Shown here one piece after another: positions 17,539 through 25,129 of a stretch of 64,000 nt of DNA. The translations under genes were made by a program, and so were the position numbers. The notes under the pieces are model-generated. The model saw only the letters and a list, made by a program, of their open reading frames with translations, ran no database searches and was not told where the DNA came from. The stretch spans positions 31,095 through 95,094 of the forward strand of contig NZ_JBJYIN010000020.1 of NCBI RefSeq assembly GCF_046237015.1, given 5' to 3'. The DNA is from JBJYIN01 sp046237015. GTDB lineage: Bacteria; Pseudomonadota; Gammaproteobacteria; Enterobacterales; Enterobacteriaceae. Numbering within the stretch: position 1 is the stretch's first letter; every line of letters starts with the position of its first letter.

Positions 17539-18568
17539 ATGAAAATATCAATCGTCATACTGGTATCACTGGCTCTTTTGTCTCATGTTGTGTTTGCTGA
17601 ACAACTGCCTATTGAACGTGGGCGTTTTACCATGACATTACCGAAAAATGGTAAAGAGATCTCCGTGTCGAGTTATCGTCCACAAGAGGCGACCTCTCGC
17701 TCTCCGATTATCTTTGTATTAACAGGGCTAAACCGAAATGCAGATGATTATACCCGTCATACTTCAAGTTGCCTGTGCGTTGGCTACGTTCAGTCACCCG
17801 AATCACTTACTCAAGTAAGCTCATCGGGATTCCTTCTCTTGCCGCCTTCCTGAAACTTGAATTATTTTGGGTATATCGAGATGCCTGGATAGAACATGCC
17901 AAAAAAATCATTTTATTGTCCTGGTTCCTGAGTTTTCTAAAAAAGATTATCCCGGCGTGGATGGTTATAACCTTGGTTATCTGGTCAATAATGATTTGCG
18001 ACGAGTGAACCCACCGGAGGACTGGGCATTTACTGTAATAGATGCCATTTTTGAGTCTCTTCGGCAGTCTAAAATAACGGAGCAGCCCCGTTATTATCTT
18101 TTTGGGAACAGTGCGGGCTGCCAGTTTGTTCACCGTATGCTGACGTTTGTTCCTACCGCAAAAGTAAAGGCTGCTATCTGTGCGGCAGCCGGGTGGTGGA
18201 CGTTACCGGATGACGAAACGACATGGCCCTATGGTTTTGCGAATGCCCCGGTTGTGTTAAAAACCACCGAGCTAGAACGTTACTTTGCTATGCCTTTATT
18301 GATTACGGTTGGGCAACGGGATAACGATCCTTATCATCCGTTACTGCGCCGTTCCTATGAAGCGATGGCCCAAGGCAACAATCGCTTGCAGCGTGCTGAA
18401 AATTATTTTTTGACGGGCAAACAGAAAGCAAGTCGCTACAAGTTTCCCTTCAATTGGCAATTTACAACGGTTCCCGATGTTGCACATAGCGGCAGTAAGA
18501 TGTCAGCATGGGCGGCAACACAGTTTGTGCAGTTTGAAAAATCAGGGGCTTTCCCTTATCAATATTGA
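17539..18568 (+). pseudogene. Secreted esterase-like gene split by an ERIC insertion
   Basis: The 5' part encodes a signal peptide (MKISIVILVSLALLSHVVFA) and PIIFVLTGLNRNADDY, a hydrolase oxyanion-type segment. The 3' part continues with VLVPEF, YLFGNSAGCQFVHR (a nucleophile elbow-like GNSAG), LLITVGQRDNDPY and a late His in VAHSGSK. A 127-bp ERIC element sits between them after the codon for Tyr. If it is removed, the frame reads DYRDAWIEHAKK and then needs one more base in the A7 tract at 17901-17907 to reach the conserved frame. So two lesions are present and no full-length product is expected. AAAGG precedes ATG codons at 17536 and 17539. Confidence 0.85.
17749..17875. repeat. ERIC element inserted in a coding sequence (127 bp)
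   Basis: The element runs from tatacccgtcatacttc to ttattttgggtata and contains the core gcttacttgagtaagtga in reverse complement. It is flanked by TA on both sides, consistent with insertion at a TA dinucleotide. Removing it with one TA joins the two halves of the esterase codon series cleanly. Confidence 0.92.
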
Positions 18569-18914
18569 ATCCGATAGATTTGCAACGGTACCAACGGACG
18601 TGATCTATAGAAGTGATGAGCCAGCTCATCGGGATGAAAGACTTGAATGGGGTAGGGGATATATTCTTTAATGGAATAATTAAATATATCATTATTTCAT
18701 AATACGTAATTTTGACATTGTGATATCGATTAGCTCTGATTTATGACACAGTATGAGACTTGCCTTATCAATGATAATCGATGTGTAATCGATATTATTT
18801 TTTACTTTTTGTGATTGTCACATAAGGTTATTCATGGCTAAGGGGATAGTTTATTTATTAACCCCTTTCGCTGCGGAGTTTGTGTATTAATTGATTTATA
18901 AATGGATAAAAGAC
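18569..18914. other. AT-rich intergenic region before the sugar kinase
   Basis: About 345 bp with no gene. It contains repeated atcgat words (18725-18800) and the short dyad tgtga-ttg-tcaca at 18810-18822, too closely spaced for a CRP site. Some or all of the kinase promoter should be here. Confidence 0.5.
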
Positions 18915-19937
18915 ATGAAAGTGTTAACTTTTGGGGAAATGATGTTGCGATTAAAGCCACTCGGTAACAATCGCATTATTCAGTCTGATGTTCTTGAAGC
19001 CGCATATGGTGGCGCAGAGGCTAATGTTGCCGTGTCTCTTGCATTGCTTGGTAATGACGCTGCTTATCTAACCAAATTGCCAAATAATTTGTTGGGAGAA
19101 ACTGCGCTTTCTACGCTGAGAAAATATGGTGTTGATACAGCGAGAGTATTGCGTGGCGGTAATCGTTTGGGGATCTACTTTTTTGAGAAAGGTGCCAGCG
19201 TACGTTCAACGAATGTTGTTTACGATCGTGCAGGTAGTGCCTTTGCGGAAACGAAGCAGACGGAATTCGACTGGGAAGCCATTTTCAACGATGTTGATTA
19301 CTTCTATTTTTCTGGTATCACACCTGCTATTTCTAGCGAGCTTGAACAGGCGGTAACGGCAGCTTGCGTTTTTTGTCAGAAACACAATATTCCCGTTGTT
19401 TGCGATATGAATTACCGTGGCAAGATGTGGTCGCCGGAAAAAGCGCAGGTTGTGATGTCCAAGCTGATGAATTATGTGACAATCTGCATCGCTAATGATG
19501 AAGATTTTGAAGCGACGCTGGGTATCAAAGCTTTTGATGGTGACATGTCTCGCGGAATTGATCAGATTGATGCCTTTAAAGAAGGGATGCTGGAGGTCAC
19601 TCGTCGCTATCCTGGCTGTAAGGTCGTTGCCAGCGTGTTACGTAATATTCGGTCTGTTGAAGACAGCCAGTGGATGGGATTGCTGCTTAACGAAGGCAAA
19701 TTCCATGAAACTAATCGCTACAACGTGCATGTTATGGAAGGGGTTGCAGCGGGAGACGCTTTTGGTGCTGGTTTGATGCACGGTGTTCTGCATGGCTTTG
19801 GCGATCAGGAAAAGATCGACTTTGCTATTGCCGCGAGTGTGTTAAAGCTGACAATTAGTGGTGACCTGAACCTTGTTCAGGAATCTGAAATTCGTTCTGT
19901 CATGAAAAAGGGTGGTGGGGCGAGCCTTAGCCGTTAA
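18915..19937 (+). CDS. PfkB-family sugar kinase (2-keto-3-deoxygluconate kinase-like)
   Basis: The 340-residue protein is a ribokinase/PfkB-type kinase: N-terminal VLTFGEMMLRLKP, the sugar-binding YGGAEANVAVSLALLG, CDMNYRGKMW, and the catalytic GVAAGDAFGAGLMHG with the anion-hole GD. This pattern resembles 2-dehydro-3-deoxygluconokinases, which phosphorylate KDG in pectin and hexuronate breakdown, a central route in soft-rot bacteria. The start at 18915 begins the conserved part; an in-frame start at 18891 is possible. It stands alone, without a transporter or aldolase beside it, so the exact substrate is uncertain. Confidence 0.82.
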   Translation: MKVLTFGEMMLRLKPLGNNRIIQSDVLEAAYGGAEANVAVSLALLGNDAAYLTKLPNNLLGETALSTLRKYGVDTARVLRGGNRLGIYFFEKGASVRSTNVVYDRAGSAFAETKQTEFDWEAIFNDVDYFYFSGITPAISSELEQAVTAACVFCQKHNIPVVCDMNYRGKMWSPEKAQVVMSKLMNYVTICIANDEDFEATLGIKAFDGDMSRGIDQIDAFKEGMLEVTRRYPGCKVVASVLRNIRSVEDSQWMGLLLNEGKFHETNRYNVHVMEGVAAGDAFGAGLMHGVLHGFGDQEKIDFAIAASVLKLTISGDLNLVQESEIRSVMKKGGGASLSR

Positions 19938-19987
19938 CCATCGTATTAAATCGACACAACCTTCATTGTTTAGATTAATGGAGGTTG

Positions 19988-20114
19988 TATACCCGTCATA
20001 CTTCAAGTTGCTTGTGCGTTGGCTGCCCTTACTCACCCCAGTCACTTACCTAAGTAAGCTCTTGGGGATTCGTGCGGTTGCCGCCTTCACGCAACTCGAA
20101 TTATTTTGGGTATA
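19988..20114. repeat. ERIC element, full length (127 bp)
   Basis: It runs from tatacccgtcatacttc to ttattttgggtata, in the same orientation as the copy in the esterase gene, with core gtcacttacctaagtaag. It lies 51 bp after the kinase stop and so would be transcribed as the 3' end of that mRNA. Confidence 0.9.
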
Positions 20115-20313
20115 TCAATAAAAGTTAAGCGACAATTGTTGAATGAGTGACGTTGAAATACCGCGTCGCCTATGTTGTTTTACAACCATTCGCCTAACCT
20201 TACCTGATGATGACAATACTATACATTTTCCCTGTTATATTTCTTTCATCCCTTGTCATATATCACATCCTTGTGAATGTTGTGTTAACCATCCCTGTCA
20301 TTAGAATGACCTT

Positions 20314-20338
20314 TCCCGCTTCGTGCGGGATTTTTTTT
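20314..20338 (+). terminator. Strong intrinsic terminator without an obvious gene
   Basis: Arms tcccgc (20314-20319) and gcggga (20325-20330) around a ttcgt loop are followed by eight T residues. The nearest plus-strand gene stops about 380 bp upstream, with an ERIC between. It could end read-through from the kinase gene or a small RNA starting near 20200. Confidence 0.75.
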
Positions 20339-20401
20339 ATCGTTAGTAGCGCGGTGGTCTATGAATTGTCAATAAGTGTTTATGTGAGTCATATATTGAA
20401 A

Positions 20402-20450
20402 TATATCCGTCATACTTCAAGTTGACTACGCGCTGGCTGTACTCACTCTA
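20402..20450. repeat. Truncated ERIC remnant
   Basis: The stretch tatatccgtcatacttc...ctggctgtactcact matches only the first 45-50 bp of the full copy at 19988; the core and the other end are missing. Confidence 0.65.
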
Positions 20451-20565
20451 TTGTAATAGGAAATAAATATTAACCTGACTGTCGTGCTATTCGGGTAGTG
20501 TCGCTATTAAAAACAACTCAAAATTTGTTAGTTATTGGGCTGATAATAAATAATGGATGTCACCC

Positions 20566-21240
20566 TTAATGATAAGTTTTCACTATCTCTAACGTGCCAT
20601 TGATGACAAATTGAACGCCCATGCACACCAGCAGAAAGCCCATAAGGCGAGAAATTGCTTCGATGCCTCCCTTGCCGACCAGTTTAATGATCAGGTGAGA
20701 GCTTTTTAGCGTTAACCACAAGATAAAACTCACTGCGATAAACGTAAGGACGGGGGCAACGGCGACGACCCATGGCGTAACATCGACACCACTTTTGATT
20801 TGTGACGCGGTACTGATGATAAGCGCAATGGTGCCGGGGCCTGCGGTACTGGGCATCGCCAGAGGGACGAAAGCGATATTCACATTGTTGGTGACACGGC
20901 TATTGTTGATTTCATCAGTTTTGCTTTTCACTTCGGGTATATGTTCAGGTTTTTGTTGCGGGAAAAGCATCCGGAAACCAATAAATGCTACGATTAAGCC
21001 GCCAGCGATCCGTAAACCGGGGATGGATATGCCAAAGGTATTCATAACTAGCTGACCGCCGTAAAAGGCGACGGTCATAATGATGAAAACGTATAACGAG
21101 GTCTGAAATATTTGTCGATTTTTCTCGCCCTGACTCATGTCTCCACTTAATCCCAGAAACACGGCAATGGTTGTGAGGGGGTTCGCTAGCGGCAGAATAA
21201 GAACGATGCCAACGCCAATAGCTTGAATCAATTCCAGCAT
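20566..21240 (-). CDS. marC: MarC-family inner-membrane protein
   Basis: The 224-residue protein has about six membrane spans and the MarC blocks LANPLTTIAVFLGL near the N terminus, GGLIVAFIGFRML, FVPLAMPSTAGPGTIALII and GGIEAISRLMGFLLVCMGVQF. GGAGG precedes the start. MarC proteins were once linked to multiple antibiotic resistance but that role was not upheld; their function remains unclear. No marRAB genes are beside it. Confidence 0.9.
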   Translation of the reverse strand: MLELIQAIGVGIVLILPLANPLTTIAVFLGLSGDMSQGEKNRQIFQTSLYVFIIMTVAFYGGQLVMNTFGISIPGLRIAGGLIVAFIGFRMLFPQQKPEHIPEVKSKTDEINNSRVTNNVNIAFVPLAMPSTAGPGTIALIISTASQIKSGVDVTPWVVAVAPVLTFIAVSFILWLTLKSSHLIIKLVGKGGIEAISRLMGFLLVCMGVQFVINGTLEIVKTYH

Positions 21241-21315
21241 TTAACCTCCAGTGAACGATCATGTGAAAAATAGTGCTATATCCTGCCTTTTTGCTCAGAA
21301 AAGGCAGTATTTCCG

Positions 21316-21807
21316 TTAACTGTTTACGTCATTTTCAGCCAGATTTTTAAACCGTTGCAGCGTTTTTGTCAGCATGTCTTTCGATAGAACATCGAACATC
21401 TGGCTAATTTTTCTCCCCAGTAATCCCCCTGGCGGATCAAAACGGATTGTCAAGGTCACTTCAGTACCATGACCTGTAGGCGAAGCTCTAAATGATAGCC
21501 GACCTTCATTGGGAATTCGCGCACCTTCAAGAGAACGCCAGTGTATATACACACCTTTTTTCTCATCAACGATGCGAGCTCGCCATTCGATAAGCGCACC
21601 GAAGGGCGTGTTCACCCGCCACAGTGAATCGGTATAATTAAGGATGTCGATAGTTGCAAAATGGTTCATCAGGACTGGCAATGTTTCTGGTTTTCTCCAC
21701 AGATCAAACAGCGTTTCAGCAGGACGATGAATTGTGATGCAACTGCGAAGTTCATCTGAGTCTTTTTCGCTTTTAATACCAATGTTTTTTAGAAAAGAGG
21801 GGCGCAC
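21316..21807 (-). CDS. SRPBCC-family (START-like) protein
   Basis: The 163-residue protein shows the SRPBCC polyketide-cyclase/dehydrase pattern: ITIHRPAETLFDLWRKPETLPVLMNH at the first helix-grip strand, IEWRARIVDEKKGVYIHWRS, and HGTEVTLTIRFDPPGGLLG before a long C-terminal helix. These domains bind hydrophobic ligands. The start is a GTG at 21807 with GGGAGA about 9 bp ahead; the nearby ATG is in another frame. It follows no operon partner closely. Ligand is unknown. Confidence 0.8.
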   Translation of the reverse strand: MRPSFLKNIGIKSEKDSDELRSCITIHRPAETLFDLWRKPETLPVLMNHFATIDILNYTDSLWRVNTPFGALIEWRARIVDEKKGVYIHWRSLEGARIPNEGRLSFRASPTGHGTEVTLTIRFDPPGGLLGRKISQMFDVLSKDMLTKTLQRFKNLAENDVNS

Positions 21808-22249
21808 CAGACATTCTCCCTATAAATTCTTGGCCCAAACGGGCGTCTCGGGGACATTCTGACTGATATTGATGATGAAGCAAAGTAAGAATATGCGTCG
21901 TTTTAGGTAACGGAATGACCGATGCCAACTCATCTGACTTTTTAATTAGGTGATATGGGGTACTATCGGTTATTGCGTTTGATTGTTAGTGCGATAAAAT
22001 ATTATTTATGATTTTAATATTGAATTATATAAATATATATCCTAAATAAATTTATCTCAAAGGACCTGGGTATTGAATGGTGTTTGATTTAGTAAAAACG
22101 CACCCTACCCATAAAGTATGCTGGCAATTTATACATATTATCTCTTGATTTAATTACGATAAATGCTTTTATTCCCAGTGTTGTTGTTTACGCATTTGGT
22201 GTTTCATGATATTTTTTATTCAACATTGTTGTCCTGGTGACCTATCAAT
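21808..22249. other. AT-rich intergenic region
   Basis: About 440 bp, very AT-rich (especially 21990-22060), between diverging genes. I see no gene, repeat or clear regulatory motif in it; it probably holds both promoters. Confidence 0.5.
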
Positions 22250-22585
22250 ATGAATAATCCGTTTCACGCTAGGTGGAGTCGCAATGGGAATTTGCTTTGT
22301 CACGGTCATTGGCTTATTTCCTATAAAGAACAAGACTTCACGCTTCCTGAAAAATATCAAGAAAATCATATGGGAACGATGGGGATTTATTCAGTTATTG
22401 ATCCCGAAGATGAATTATATCGTGATGGACTTGATGAAGATGATTGGATTTTAGCCAATATAGAATGGCTTGCCGATTGTTTTGAGTTGAATCAGATTCC
22501 GATAGAAGAGTGCTATTTTCGCTACTTTTATCAGGCTGTGAATCAACAAGATTGGCGTTGTACCAGTTGTGCTGGCTGTATGTGA
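22250..22585 (+). CDS. Conserved-looking small protein with C-terminal CxxCxxC
   Basis: I do not recognise this 111-residue protein. Its first half has alternating polar and aromatic residues (HARWSRNGNLLCHGHWLISY), the middle is strongly acidic (DPEDELYRDGLDEDDW), and it ends in CTSCAGCM, a possible metal- or cluster-binding tail. Codon use and a clean frame support a real gene, but the ribosome site before the ATG is weak. It stands alone 210 bp before pncC. Confidence 0.6.
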   Translation: MNNPFHARWSRNGNLLCHGHWLISYKEQDFTLPEKYQENHMGTMGIYSVIDPEDELYRDGLDEDDWILANIEWLADCFELNQIPIEECYFRYFYQAVNQQDWRCTSCAGCM

Positions 22586-22794
22586 CCTTTCATTATTTGA
22601 GATCCTCTAACTCATCCACTCTTGCGTTTCTGGCTGCATGTGCGTTTATCTGAAGCGGCATTCAGAGACGCTATTTATTTTATGTAACATAGCGCCTTTT
22701 TTTGTAATGTGTTTCGCACATCAGTGCATAAAACCGCTTTTATAAAGAAAAGTGGTACCCTTGTCCTTTCCCCACTGATTAAGATGATACGGCA

Positions 22795-23289
22795 ATGACG
22801 GAAACTGATATTTCACGGTTAAGTAGTCTGGTCGGCGAGCGGCTCAAAGCGAGTGGTGCAAAGGTCACCTGTGCGGAGTCTTGTACTGGTGGATGGCTAG
22901 CAAAGGCGATCACTGATATTTCAGGAAGTTCGAGCTGGTTTGATTATGGTTTCGTGACTTATAGCAATCAGGCCAAGCAAAATCTGGTACGTGTCAATGA
23001 AGATACGCTTTCTCTTTATGGTGCGGTGAGTGCCGAGGTCGTTGAGGAAATGGCTGTAGGAGCCTTAAACGCTGCCGGAGCGGATTTTGCTGTTTCGATC
23101 AGTGGTATCGCTGGGCCTGATGGTGGCTCCGATGAAAAGCCGGTCGGAACGGTCTGGTTTGGTTTTACCGATAAACAGGGATCTACCGTTACTCGTAAAA
23201 TGTTATTTCGCGGTGGTAGGAATGATGTACGGTTGCAATCGGTACATTTTGCCTTACAAACATTGTTAGATGATTTTTTGAAAAAATAA
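22795..23289 (+). CDS. pncC: Nicotinamide-nucleotide amidohydrolase PncC
   Basis: The 164-residue protein is the stand-alone CinA C-terminal domain (E. coli YgaD/PncC): TCAESCTGGWLAKAITDISGSS near residue 25, VSISGIAGPDGGSDEKPVGTVWFG in the middle and a C-terminal helix. It deamidates nicotinamide mononucleotide to nicotinate mononucleotide, part of the pyridine nucleotide cycle. It is directly upstream of recA, the same order as in E. coli, with its own transcript likely ended by the separate recA promoter. Confidence 0.93.
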   Translation: MTETDISRLSSLVGERLKASGAKVTCAESCTGGWLAKAITDISGSSSWFDYGFVTYSNQAKQNLVRVNEDTLSLYGAVSAEVVEEMAVGALNAAGADFAVSISGIAGPDGGSDEKPVGTVWFGFTDKQGSTVTRKMLFRGGRNDVRLQSVHFALQTLLDDFLKK

Positions 23290-23291
23290 TC

Positions 23292-23319
23292 TTGATGCTG
23301 TATGCACATACAGTATAAT
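23292..23319 (+). promoter_or_regulatory. recA promoter with overlapping LexA (SOS) box
   Basis: The -35 TTGATG (23292-23297) and -10 TATAAT (23314-23319) are separated by exactly the 16-bp SOS box ctgtatgcacatacag (23298-23313), a perfect CTGT-N8-ACAG dyad. LexA bound here would block RNA polymerase until the SOS response. Confidence 0.95.
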
Positions 23320-23393
23320 GTCAGTAATTATTCGGCAATCCATGATTAAGCGACTGCGTAGAGAACGCTTTACGCTGCATGACAGGAGTAGAA

Positions 23394-24464
23394 ATGGCTA
23401 TTGATGAGAACAAACAAAAGGCTCTGGCGGCAGCTCTGGGTCAGATCGAAAAGCAGTTTGGTAAAGGTTCTATCATGCGTTTGGGCGAAGACCGCTCAAT
23501 GGATGTTGAAACAATTTCTACCGGTTCCCTGTCTTTGGATATCGCATTGGGGGCAGGCGGCTTGCCGATGGGCCGTATTGTTGAAATTTATGGTCCAGAA
23601 TCCTCTGGTAAAACGACACTGACTTTACAGGTTATCGCGGCAGCTCAGCGTGAAGGTAAAACATGTGCATTTATCGATGCAGAGCACGCATTGGACCCCA
23701 TTTACGCTAAGAAACTTGGTGTAGATATTGATAATTTGCTGTGTTCTCAGCCTGATACCGGTGAGCAGGCGTTGGAAATCTGTGATGCGCTGACCCGTTC
23801 CGGCGCGGTCGATGTCATTATTGTCGACTCCGTTGCGGCCTTGACGCCGAAAGCTGAAATAGAAGGCGAAATCGGCGACTCACACATGGGGCTCGCTGCT
23901 CGCATGATGAGTCAGGCAATGCGTAAATTGGCGGGGAATCTGAAACAAGCTAATACGCTACTGATTTTTATTAACCAGATTCGCATGAAGATCGGGGTTA
24001 TGTTTGGTAATCCTGAAACCACAACTGGCGGTAACGCATTGAAATTCTATGCATCCGTGCGCTTGGATATTCGCCGTATCGGTGCAATTAAAGAGGGCGA
24101 GGAAGTTGTGGGTAGTGAGACTCGTGTCAAGGTGGTTAAAAACAAAGTGGCCGCCCCGTTTAAACAGGCTGAGTTCCAAATCCTGTATGGTGAGGGGATC
24201 AATATTCATGGTGAGTTGGTTGATCTCGGGGTTAAGCATAAGCTGATTGAAAAAGCTGGTGCCTGGTACAGTTACAATGGCGATAAAATTGGGCAAGGGA
24301 AGGCGAATGCCTGTAATTACCTGAAAGAAAATCCAGCTATTGCAAATGAGTTGGATAAAAAACTGCGTGAGATGTTATTGCATAAAGGTAGCGATCTTTC
24401 GCCTGTCGCGACGGGTGAGAGCTACGATGAAAGCGTAGCAGAGGAAGGTCGTGAAGAGTTTTGA
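23394..24464 (+). CDS. recA: Recombinase A
   Basis: The 356-residue protein is nearly identical in pattern to E. coli RecA: MAIDENKQKALAAAL start, Walker A GPESSGKTT, FIDAEHALDP, DNA-binding loops around GDSHMGLAARMMSQ and MKIGVMFGNPETTTGG, and an acidic C terminus (ESYDESVAEEGREEF). It binds single-stranded DNA, drives strand exchange and triggers LexA self-cleavage. The start at 23394 follows CAGGAG and matches the family; an upstream in-frame ATG at 23379 is not needed. recX follows after 38 bp. Confidence 0.98.
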   Translation: MAIDENKQKALAAALGQIEKQFGKGSIMRLGEDRSMDVETISTGSLSLDIALGAGGLPMGRIVEIYGPESSGKTTLTLQVIAAAQREGKTCAFIDAEHALDPIYAKKLGVDIDNLLCSQPDTGEQALEICDALTRSGAVDVIIVDSVAALTPKAEIEGEIGDSHMGLAARMMSQAMRKLAGNLKQANTLLIFINQIRMKIGVMFGNPETTTGGNALKFYASVRLDIRRIGAIKEGEEVVGSETRVKVVKNKVAAPFKQAEFQILYGEGINIHGELVDLGVKHKLIEKAGAWYSYNGDKIGQGKANACNYLKENPAIANELDKKLREMLLHKGSDLSPVATGESYDESVAEEGREEF

Positions 24465-24502
24465 TGTTCAGGGTATAGCATAAATTTTTGCCAGGTTTGT
24501 GA

Positions 24503-24991
24503 ATGAGTAAACCGCTACGTTATGCTATGAATGTGCTTGCTGTTCGCGATCACAGTGAATTCGAGATACGCCGCAAACTTGCGGCGTATCTTTATCAACC
24601 GGAAAGAACTGATGGCGCGCTCAACGATGTAAAGAAAAACGTTTCCGCTGAGGAAATTGAGTCTGTCATTCTCTACTGTACGGAACATGGCTGGTTGGAC
24701 GATGGGCGTTTTGCTTGTCGTTATATCCGAAGTCGTAGCCGTAAAGGGTATGGTTCACAGCGTATCCGAGCAGAATTGAGCCAAAAGGGTATCGATAAGG
24801 AAACGATCTCTACCGCTTTTGATGAAAGTGATATTGACTGGTGTGAACTGGCTAAGTCGATCGCAGAGCGAAAATTCGGGTATCCTCTACCCGTTGAGTG
24901 GAAAGAAAAGGTAAAACTACAGCGATATTTGCTATATCGTGGTTTTTTCCATGAAGAAATCCAATCTGTTTATGCGAATTTTTCAGATTGA
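24503..24991 (+). CDS. recX: RecX regulatory protein
   Basis: The 162-residue protein has the tandem three-helix RecX repeats: LAVRDHSEFEIRRKLAAY, YCTEHGWLDDGRFACRYIRSRSRKGYGSQRIRAELSQKG and a C-terminal RYLLYRGFFHEEIQ. RecX binds inside RecA filaments and limits their growth. It lies 38 bp after recA with no strong terminator between, so it is likely made from read-through of the recA transcript and is also SOS-induced. Confidence 0.95.
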   Translation: MSKPLRYAMNVLAVRDHSEFEIRRKLAAYLYQPERTDGALNDVKKNVSAEEIESVILYCTEHGWLDDGRFACRYIRSRSRKGYGSQRIRAELSQKGIDKETISTAFDESDIDWCELAKSIAERKFGYPLPVEWKEKVKLQRYLLYRGFFHEEIQSVYANFSD

Positions 24992-25129
24992 TGCATACGG
25001 GATTTTACTTCCCATCGAAGAAAATTTATCTTATTCCCACTTTTTTTGTTCGTGAGTTGCACGGTAGCGTCAGCATGCTGCACTAACCTTGCCCGCGATC
25101 TGTTCTTCTAGCTTGATTCCAGGACAATT

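Larger units (their letters stand above)
19938..20565. other. Repeat-rich intergenic region between the kinase gene and marC
   Basis: These 628 bp between converging genes hold one full ERIC element, one truncated copy and one strong stand-alone terminator (20314-20338). No convincing protein gene is present. Confidence 0.6.

Noticed and set aside
18810..18822. tgtga-ttg-tcaca as a CRP site
   Set aside because: The half-sites are 3 bp apart; CRP needs 6 bp, so it is not a standard CRP site.
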